In this document: piece after piece, positions 54,456-64,000 of the stretch | Position numbering within the stretch: position 1 is the stretch's first letter | How the letters are laid out: every line of letters starts with the position of its first letter | From: Tillus elongatus | Lineage: Eukaryota; Arthropoda; Insecta; Coleoptera; Cleridae | Reading direction: 5' to 3' | NCBI GenBank assembly: GCA_964006375.1 | Contig: OZ023262.1 | Span: 197,308,778-197,372,777, forward strand | DNA: 64,000 nucleotides | Notes under the pieces: generated by a model | Told to the model about the DNA's origin: nothing | The model's database searches: none | Seen by the model: the letters and a program-made list of their open reading frames with translations, nothing else | Position numbers and translations under genes: made by a program

Positions 54456-56833
54456 GGTGTTTTTATTAACCAGCTCTTTGATGTGCTGAACTATTTAGTC
54501 AGGCGTGGTGTACGTTTTGTTCTTACTGGTGATGTCAACTTAGATTGCTATGGAATTGTAAGTAAAGGGTTTGATATGTTGTCTAGCATGCTAAGATGTT
54601 TTAATATGACTCATGTAGTCTGGTGGCCTACTGGAGTAACGGATAATACTCTTAGTACCATCGACAATGCTTTTCTTAACTTTTCTAGCAAGGGTGCCTG
54701 CCTTGCGACTGGAAATAATCTATGGAATTGTAAGTAAAGGGTTTGATATGTTGTCTAGCATGCTAAGATGTTTTAATATGACTCATGTAGTCTGGTGGCC
54801 TACTGGAGTAACGGATAATACTCTTAGTACCATCGACAATGCTTTTCTTAACTTTTCTAGCAAGGGTGCCTGCCTTGCGACTGGAAATAATCTTTCTGAC
54901 CACATGACAGTGTTGCTGGAGCTCGACTAAGCTTCAGTTGGGTCGTATCATAGCGCTGTTTCTTCGACGCGAGTTTTTGATGGAGAATCTATTTTTGACT
55001 TTGGGAGTGCCCTTATTGGTGAAAATTGGGAAAATGTTTTTGCTGCCAGCAACATTGATGAGGGGTATAAGAATTTTCAAGAGTTGTTTCTTTATTACTT
55101 TCATTGATATTTTCCACTACGTAAGATATATAGGAAACAATCAAAGGGCCCGTGAGTGGGTTACTTCTGAGATCAGAGCCTCTAGTTCAAGACTTAGACT
55201 TATTTTTATTGAGAAGTGTTGCTCCTCAAGTGGATGATTCTTACAGGGCTGCAAAGGCTGCCCATAAAAAAACTTTTAAAATGTACTAAAAAGGATTTCT
55301 CCCAACGTAGGATTCTGGCTTCTGTTAATCCGACTAAAGCCGCATGGCATCTGATTTCGGAACTAAGTGGCCAGCAGGTCAATGAACATAACAATATTGT
55401 AATACGACACGAAGAGAGGCTAGCTACGGATCCACGGAAAATCGCTAACTTATTCAATTCGTTCTCTATAGAAGCATCTTAAAATATTATTAAAAATATT
55501 CCTAAGGACTTAACTCCTTTGAACCTTTCGACAAAACTCAATAACAAAACAATGTATTTAATGCCTTTTAGTGAAGGCGAGTGTATATCTTGTTAATAAA
55601 AAAATAAAAAATAAGTCTGTGTGGTCGGGACGAAATTCCACCTTTTTTAGTTAAGAAATTTTTAAGACATATTATGAAGCCTCTTACCTGCTTAGTAAAT
55701 CTTTCATTTGAGTCGGGTATCTTTCCTAGTGACCTAAAGGTTGGTAAGGGCTTTCCTTTAACAAATAATCCAACTATTTTAAACAACTATCGGCTGATTA
55801 CATTGTTTATGACTTTTTCAAAAGTATTTGAATATAGCTATCTAAATCGCTTGGAACAATTTTTGCGGTCGTCTAGTGTGTTGTCTGCCTGTCAGCACGA
55901 CTTAAGGGAGGGTCACTCCACTAAAACGGCTCAAATTGACTTCCATCAAAACTTAGTCACTTGTTTGGAGGCTGGCGAGTACCCTGTTGGGATTTTTTGT
56001 GATCTCAGCAGGGCCTTCGAATGTGTTGACCACAGGGTGCTGTGTGACAGACTTTATTGTTATGGTTTGAGAGGTAATGTGTTTGGCTGAATTGAATCTT
56101 ACATGAAGGCCAAGAACAGTATACTGAGATAAAGTTCAAGACATCCGAACGAATAAGTAGGGTATGTTCTAAACGTGTTGTTGTTCCTACAGGTGTGCCT
56201 CAAGGCTCAATACTGGGCCCTATTCTTTTTGCCCTTTACGTCAATGAGCTTGATAAAGCATCTCCTGATGCGCATTTTACCCTATATGCGGATGATACGT
56301 CTCTAATCATTTCTGAAAAGACAGATGATGCTTTGAGTAATAAGTGTCATCATGTTTTTAATAACTTAAAGAGTTGGTTCTCTCGGTGTCTGATATATTT
56401 TAATTCGTCAAAGACAGAAATGGTGAGATTTCATACGCGTGAAAAGGAGGTTGATATACTTAGTGTGGGTGTTGACGGTACTTATCTGACGTGTGTCAAT
56501 GACTACAAGTTCCTTGGAGTGCACGTTGATGAGCATCTTCACTGGAAGTTGCACAGTACGGCGTTGGTTTCAAGGCTTGCATCTCTTAATCTTTTATTTA
56601 TAAATATAAGAAATGTTTTGACTGAGAAGCAATTAATATCTTTATATTACAGTCATATTGATTCTAGACTGAGGTACGGTATATGTCTCTGGGGTAATTC
56701 TGTCTTGCTGCATGATGTCTTTATCGCTCAAAAGAGAATAATACGCTCTATTTTCCACATAGCAAAGATGACGTCATGCCCGATCTACTTTACTAGTCAT
56801 AAAATGTTATCTGTGATATGTTTATATATTTAA
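54456..56833 (+). pseudogene. LINE endonuclease C-terminus and reverse transcriptase
   Basis: Endonuclease end: VLTGDVNLDCYG (54515-54550; the G-D-x-N catalytic region), then STIDNAFLN and LSDHMTVLLEL (54890-54925; the S-D-H catalytic histidine block). RT: NYRLITLFMTFSKVFEY near 55790, the HSTKTAQIDF region near 55915, DLSRAFECVDHRVLCDRL near 56000, PQGSILGPILFALYVNELD (56195) and LYADDTSLII (56283-56312, catalytic YADD intact). YKFLGVHVDEHLHWK, a thumb region and RYGICLWGNS (56670-56700) follow. Frame breaks near 54930, 55480, 56090 and 56830 and a 172-bp tandem duplication in the endonuclease disable it. The RT half is rather well preserved. Confidence 0.88.
54548..54891 (+). repeat. Perfect 172-bp tandem duplication in the LINE
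   Basis: 54548-54719 and 54720-54891 read as identical, both starting CTATGGAATTGTAAGTAAAG. As 172 is not a multiple of 3, the duplication shifts the frame. Confidence 0.95.
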
Positions 56834-57185
56834 GAGTTGTGTATATGTTTTTAAAAATGGTGATAAATTTAGACTAAACAGTAATGTTCATACCTTTAGT
56901 ACCGGACAGGCTTGTAACTTTTATGTTCCGTATGCTAGAACTAAGACGATAAAAGACTCTCCAAACTGTATTGGATTGAAAATATTTAACCATCTTCCTA
57001 ATAATTTAAAAAATATCCAAAATATTAAGGTGTTTAAAAGTCAAGATTCTTCTTTTTTATCAGACCAGTGTTTTTATACGTTGAATGAATATTTAGCTTG
57101 TATGCTGTCAAAATGGATAATAAAAGTATTATTATTATTATGATTATTATTATTATTATTTGTATTATTATTATTATTATTATTG

Positions 57186-57910
<725 letters not shown>

Positions 57911-58990
57911 CAGGAGGCTCTAAAATTGTGAAAAATTGTAACTGCTGTAACACATTTTTGTGATTTTGTTGATATCGCATTCGACTACGTTGGTGTCAGA
58001 AAATTTGCCTCCTAACTTTCTCGCAAAACCCCCATCATAATAGTCACGGATTTGGGTTAGAGGAATTTTGGATATGCATGAGAAACCTTCAATACTTAAA
58101 TTTTCTGAGATTTTGTTGATATCGTAGCCTACTACGCTTATATCATTAATTTTTCTTCTTAGTAGTAAAACTAACATGCTAGTAGCGAAATTTTTATTTT
58201 ATTCATTACACAAGACCTAACTAACACAGATAAATGAATGAATAAATAACGCCACAGTTATGAAGGAACCTGCAGATCAGCATCTTGTAGGTCCACCACG
58301 ATTGTTGATCAGATCTGCTACTCGTCTGGGAATCTTCTCAACAAATCTTGGGGAGCAGCTTTACACTCTTGCCTAGTCGCATTTGCCAGTACATTTAAGT
58401 CATGAAAACCTTACTTAATCCGTAACAATTTCTGTTCGATGAAGACGAGCATTATCATCGACCAACATAAAATTGTTGGCAAAATTAATGACATAGGGGA
58501 TGGCAATACCTCCCACACACAAATCTTGATGCCTTTTTGCATTCATTATTTCCATTATCAAGATCGCTAAGCAGTTCTTCCATTCCGACTTATACCACCA
58601 CATATTGCAACATATGTAAATTTAAAATGTCAAACTTGCTTGCTGTCATTCGCAACGAAATTGGTTGTCATGCAAATCATGAAACAACGTACCTTACTTC
58701 CTGGATCAATAGGGTATGCTCTCATTGTCGCTGATTGCAAATTTCAGCTATAAATTAAAATTAATAATATCAATCTAGTAGGCTGCAATATCAAAAAAAT
58801 CTCAGAAAACTCACTGAAGCATTGAAGGTTTCTGAACTGCATACGCAAAATTCACCCAATCCAAATCCCTGACTATTGTGATACCGTTGTCCGAGAAAGT
58901 TAGAAGGCAAATTTGCCGACAGCAACGTAGTCGAATGCTATATCAACAAAATCTCAAAAATGCCACGAGGCGTAGAGATATTCTTCCGAA
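57911..58990 (-). mobile_element. Tc1-like element with long inverted arms
   Basis: ATTTTGTTGATATCGCATTC and GACTACGTTG (57963-57993) are mirrored by CAACGTAGTCGAATGCTAT and ATCAACAAAATCTC (58923-58958). Further pairs are TTGTTGATATCGTAGCCTAC (58112) with GTAGGCTGCAATATC (58778). The left end is TA|CAGGAGG. The minus-strand transposase remnant lies between, and the right side abuts TA tract 22. Confidence 0.78.
58240..58625 (-). pseudogene. Tc1-like transposase C-terminal remnant
   Basis: IMNAKRHQDLCVGGIAIPYV leads to FMLVDDNARLHRTEIVTD, the Tc1 pattern around the second catalytic aspartate (D-N-A-R-x-H-x-T). Downstream, IPRRVADLINNRGGPTRC matches the Tc1 C-terminus. The third catalytic block and the whole N-terminus are missing. 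Confidence 0.82.
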
Positions 58991-58999
58991 TAGTAATAG

Positions 59000-59096
<97 letters not shown>
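59000..59096. repeat. (TA)n tract 22
   Basis: Pure TA repeat between the Tc1-like element and the DUF7869 element. Confidence 0.98.
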
Positions 59097-59098
<2 letters not shown>

Positions 59099-61684
59099 CA
59101 AACTAACTATACAGTGTATCTTACATATGAGCCTATGAAAGCCAGAGTGGTCTAAGTCAATTTTGTCGGTTTTACGGTTCTAGGCGTTACCAGATTATTT
59201 ATGTAGAAATCTTCTTCTACCAAAAATATGAAAGTTCTATCTTCAATACAACACCAATAGATGTCGTTGCGAACTTCCATGTGAAACGTATATAGTAGGG
59301 ATGAAAAGCAGAGTGGGCTAAGTCTGACTTAGATCATTCTGCTCGTAATCAACAGAAATTATAGGTCATTTTATGCTGCTTTATTTACCTGGTGAAAATA
59401 AATTTTAGTGAAATTGAAAGCAATCTATTCCAAGACAATGCAAGTGAGTATGAACCAGCGGAGTCTACAGAGTCTGATTCTACAAATTAAGGTAATTTAA
59501 ACAAAATAAAGTCGTTTTTGTATACATAAAACCTAAACATTGTCGAACATAACCTATAAATTATGTTTATTTCTTAGTTAATCAAATAGATTTATTTATC
59601 AAAACAAGTCAAAAACTAGTACTAATGAGTACCTAATGAATATCTAATGTGTATAATGTATTGATTTCGAAGAAATTTTATTTTTGTTTGTTGTATCGTT
59701 TAGTTTATTGGTATTCTACATAAATAAAGTATTGTTCAGGCCGTGAGCAAACCCCTGAAAACCAACCATATGTGAAGCAAACCAAACATCTGGGAAGAAA
59801 TCGTTACAGAGAGCCGGAAAAACATATATCTGCAATTCGAAAACGAAAACGAAATATTGGAGAAGAATATGTGAATACTGCCACCAAAGTAGTACCAAGA
59901 AAAAAGTTCAGTAACATTAACTGCAATTGCCAAAACAAATGCTATGACAAAGTGACCGACGAATCACCTCGCGAAGCCTTTTTTAAATTTTGGAAAATAG
60001 GCAATTTTTCTTCACAAAATGCCTTTTCATGTGTTATCGTTAAACAGAATGAACCTAAAGTCCATCGTCCAAGGAGTGGAGTTAGATGCATAAAGAATGC
60101 ATCTAATGTTTATTTCATAAACACAGCTGAAACATTACAAGTGTGTAAACAATACTTTTTAGACACATATAAAATATCTAACGGGCGTTTGATGCGGGCT
60201 TTACAACGAGGTCGTGTATCTTCACCAGGAGACGATCTTCGGGAAAATACCCCCCAGGAAACAAAACTTCAGAAGAAAAAGTTGAAGAGGTACGAAACCA
60301 TATTAAGAGCTTTCCTGCATACCAGCCTCATAATACTAGAGCCCATAATCCAAACAGAAAATATCTTGATACACAACTGAATATTCGAATAATGTACAAT
60401 CTTTATAAAATACATTTGCAGTTTCAGAAGCAATGTATCGTAAAATTTTTCACAGAGACTTTAATCTTCATTTTCATGCCCTTCTTAAAGTCACATGTAT
60501 TACGTGTGACACTTTCAAAGCTAAAATTGATATTGAGACAGTCGAAGAGACAACGCATAACTTAAAAATTCAGCATGAATTGCACCTTCGAAAAGCTGAA
60601 AAAGCAAGAGAAACGTTGAAACCGGACAAAGTTGAGTGTATTCTGAAGAAAAAAACTTGTATGGCTTTACATTAGATTTGGAAAAGGCTTTATCTTTGTC
60701 GTACTATAAACGGAATGTTTATGTGTATAATCTTGGAATACACCGATTGGGTGAAGAAGAGCAAGTTTTTATGCATGTGTGGGATTAAACAGTAGCTTCT
60801 CGTGGAGCTCAAGAAATTTGATCCTGCATTCAAAAACATTTGCTGGATCATACGCCACAAGCCAAGCATATTGTCGCATTTAGTGACGCCTGTGGAGGGC
60901 AAAATCGAAACTTTAAATAGTGCTTGTTGTGGCTGAAATTACTTGCTGACAATGAATTGCATCTGGAAGCTATCGATCACAAATTTATGGTTTTAGGCCA
61001 TTCCTCTTTACCAAACGATAGAGATTTTGGTGTAATAGAACAGTATGCAAAAAACATAGTAAAATATATCCCTGGAGACTGGTTTTTGATTATAAAAAAA
61101 TGTAAAAGCAAAAAGCCAGTTCAAATTTACAAAATGCAAAGGACTGATTTCGTTTCTACAGCATTATTAGAAAAAGCAGTCACTCGCAGTAAGACTAATA
61201 CCAGTGGCGATTTCTCCTAGTGAGCTAGGTGTGCGCTGCACACCCTAAAATATAATTAAAATGTGCACAGTTAAATATGTTTTATTTCTTTTTCCCTTAG
61301 TCTTAATACACTACATATTTTATGACAATCAATTTAATTTACTTATTTGATTTCATAAATAGTCGGTTAATACTGACTTGGAATGAAGTCGGCGCCACGT
61401 CTTCATTCAGAGAATATGAGTAGGTCAATAGCAACTGGGAATGAATCCGGGTTAGGTGTACGTTTATATTTCCGAACAACTTCACTCGACAGAGCTGTAT
61501 TGGTATACAATACAGTCCCCCACCCATGTGTTTAAAATAGTATGGAAATACCATTGGTTTTAACACTGCACTGAGCGGTAAAAATATCGCTCAAGACAAA
61601 TGAATGGAACGCCGGTCTAACAAACGTTGTCACAGCATTATTTACAAACATTACAACTGCGTTTGCATAGACCACAGTATTATG

Positions 61685-61824
61685 GAATCAATGTTAGTAA
61701 ATTTTCGTAGAAAAAATTCACTAATGGGGAGATCTCGACTTTTGAATTTTGAAAAATTGTTTGCAAATGAGCGCGAACTAGGACCCCTAAAACCCATATC
61801 CTGGGTCAGTTTCAATTTTTATTT

Positions 61825-61829
<5 letters not shown>
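61685..61829 (+). repeat. TAR family, left flank
   Basis: TAAATTTTCGTAGAAAAAAT, TTCACTAATGGGGAGATCTC, GAGCGCGAACTAGGACCCC, CCTGGGTCAGTTTCAATTT: close to the family pattern. Confidence 0.9.

Positions 61830-61906
<77 letters not shown>
61830..61906. repeat. (TA)n tract 23
   Basis: Pure TA repeat. Confidence 0.98.
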
Positions 61907-61911
<5 letters not shown>

Positions 61912-62194
61912 AAAATAATGTTTCTGTTGAAAAAGATGTAGAATTTAATTTGAGTCAAGTTTTAAAATATAGAAATTTTTGATTAAAAAACTGATTTCAA
62001 GTACCATCCATATTTCTAGAAATTGTAATGGTACATAATGAGGTGAGGTAATTTTGCAGATTAGAAATCAGATGACAGAACTTTAGAACAATTGACATTT
62101 AGATTAAAATTTAGTCAAAATTGCATCATTTGCAGCCACAAGTTTAGACTTATTTGTAAGATGCTTTGTACTATTTATATAACAATAAACTATA

Positions 62195-62198
<4 letters not shown>
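61907..62198. other. Insert between two (TA)n tracts inside a TAR copy
   Basis: About 290 bp unlike TAR separates the left flank's TA tract from the right flank's TA tract. It probably entered the TA core. No motif recognised. Confidence 0.5.

Positions 62199-62286
<88 letters not shown>
62199..62286. repeat. (TA)n tract 24
   Basis: Pure TA repeat. Confidence 0.98.
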
Positions 62287-62290
<4 letters not shown>

Positions 62291-62632
62291 GGTATCACAC
62301 CGATAACTCAAAATATAATCGGCAGATTTTGATAAAATTTGGCATGTACCTTCCTTCTGTAAATGGATTGGATAATTTTGTTAGTCAGGAAAATCGAACG
62401 AGGTTTCCCGGAAAAATTTTGAGTTTTTATTCAAAAAAAAATTGTATCTCAAAAAATAAAGAAGATAAGATAACCAAATTTGGTAGGTAGGTTTACGATA
62501 TAAAAATTAAACTATAGACCAAAATTTAGATTTCTATGTTGGAAGATAAAAAAGTTATAATAAAATATTTTGTGCCAGATCATTTCCATGAAAATTCACT
62601 ACCATAACGCACTTGCTGCATCCAGGATTTTT
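62287..62632 (+). repeat. TAR family, right flank to terminus
   Basis: CACACCGATAACTCAAAA, TTAGTCAGGAAAATCGAAC, AACCAAATTTGGTAGGTAG, then the terminus GAAAATTCACTACCATAACG followed by CACTTGCTGCATCCAGG. This copy shows that the right flank ends at the inverted CAGCAAGTG terminus. Confidence 0.9.
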
Positions 62633-62858
62633 ACACATTTTATTATTTAGTACCGTATTAACATTGAACTACTTTTAATGTTTTCAGTTTTCACCCCGTT
62701 CCGGACAGTGCTAACGCTAACACAAATTTGTGTGAAGAGAAGGGCTTGATAATAATTCCATGTTCTTTTCGTGTTTTAAAGTTTTAAGTGACTTTTTAAT
62801 TTGTTAGTGTTGCAGTGGGAAATTAATTTATTTATCTACGTATTATTCCCATATGGGT

Positions 62859-63005
<147 letters not shown>

Positions 63006-63771
63006 ATTTAGTGTTAATAATTTTTAAAACCACCACTAACAGCAACTCGTTACCGCACACCCGAACATTTTGGTCAGGAGACGCCACTGACTAATACAGA
63101 TAATGAGCCAACATCCTGGCTGTAAATACAATGGCTTCATTTTGAAAAAGGAGAGCCGTATAATTTTTTTATAAAGAAATGCTCAACCCAGATATTAACT
63201 TTTACGTTATGGACTTGACTTCAAGGAATAAAAAAGGCAGACCAGTGGATTTTAAGAACATTGAGCTACCCCTCCTTTATGAATGTAGCCTTCCTGCGAA
63301 TGAAAGGAAGAAAAAAATATGGAAGAGCTGTTTCAGTTTATACCTACATTCTATCAGGAATACTTTCGAACATTGCTATCCTCTAATGAAGAAACCGACT
63401 CGCCTGAAATAGGTCCCTTGGAACACTATTTTCTTGACCAGGATAAATAATCAGTGTTGAGGTTGCAAATAAAAATTTACTGATTTAAATTTAATAATAA
63501 AACATTTTTAAGAATGTTTTTCTGTATAAAATATACCACGTAAAAACGATAAAAGTCATAGGGGTCTAAGTCACAAAGTTCAGAATGGGGGACAAACAAA
63601 AGTTTTTTCAATTAACTGAATTTCACAATCTCTAAATATAAACTATCCCCACAAAAATTTCTAACTTTTAATTACTTTCTAAGTATTTTTAATACTTGTT
63701 CAACTTTGGCCACTTATATCTCAAAACTACTTTTTTTGACTTAGACCATTTTGACTTTCATAGGCTCATAT

Positions 63772-64000
63772 AAGCGTTGCTTGTTCATGTAAACAATACA
63801 ATTTTATATAAATGTCCAAATAAAAACGTCAAAAACCTTCTAATCTGTCACTTCCAAAATTTTCATCAAATTTCCAGGTAGAAAAATATAATTATTATCC
63901 TTGCTAATATTTCTACTGGATCCATAATATTTCATCTCCATTTTTGGGTAAAACTACTTTTATTTTAGTGTAGTTTTCAAAAAATTTAAAGATGATATAT
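63772..64000. other. No gene recognised
   Basis: AT-rich flank outside the DUF7869 element, running to the window end. Confidence 0.4.

Larger units (their letters stand above)
54456..57185 (+). mobile_element. 5'-truncated LINE (CR1/jockey group) inserted in a TAR copy
   Basis: Starts within the endonuclease and ends in an (ATT)n tail (57125-57185). Flanks are the two halves of one TAR module. No clear target duplication was identified. Confidence 0.82.

Overview
The window looks like repeat-rich DNA from an insect nuclear genome, probably a beetle or similar, though the order is a guess. It is strongly AT-rich. It contains DUF4817-type and other Tc1/mariner elements, RTE-like and jockey/CR1-like LINEs, Penelope-like elements (PLEs) with GIY-YIG endonucleases, a Ty3/gypsy remnant, tRNA-derived SINEs, a piggyBac-like end and a hAT-like insertion. 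I found no convincing host gene. Almost every open frame that can be named is a decayed mobile-element gene.

Layout. 1-2565: mariner Mar-1, cut by the window edge. 2.6-5.5 kb: mariner scrap, a broken DUF7869-type gene and SINE-B. 6.3-8.3 kb: TAR repeat pieces (see below) and a MITE between (TA)n tracts. 11.4-14.3 kb: a Penelope-like element, then a gypsy pol fragment. 15.1-15.9 kb: SINE-C and MITE-S. 16.9-22.6 kb: Mar-2 and Mar-3, bounded by long (TA)n tracts. 22.7-27.3 kb: mariner scrap, a possible piggyBac end and Mar-4. 28-34 kb: SINEs, MITE-S, a mariner remnant, a second PLE fragment and TAR copies. 34.2-35.5 kb: PLE-2 and a foldback MITE. 35.6-42.1 kb: nested stack, in which Mar-5 holds TAR DNA and a +,+,- tandem repeat, the repeat holds an RTE LINE, and a SINE sits in the 3' part of Mar-5. 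43-50.5 kb: more TAR copies, a TA-centred palindrome, a heptanucleotide array and a LINE broken by TAR-family insertions. 51-54 kb: a MITE, a LINE scrap and a GC-rich promoter-like island. 54.3-57.6 kb: a LINE inserted in a TAR copy. 57.9-59 kb: a Tc1-like element. 59.1-63.8 kb: a DUF7869-type gene between terminal inverted repeats, split by a hAT-like insertion.

Two themes stand out. First, 25 (TA)n tracts occur in 64 kb. They are not scattered: they form the core of one dispersed repeat family, which I call TAR (ends with CAGCAAGTGCGTTATGG, core (TA)n), and they border TA-inserting transposons on both sides. Second, the DUF7869-type gene at 59.7-63.5 kb lies inside a 35-bp terminal inverted repeat with subterminal GGTCTAAGTC-like motifs. 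That suggests this poorly described protein family is the product of a DNA transposon.

All calls come from reading the sequence. No alignment or database search was run, and boundaries of decayed elements are approximate.
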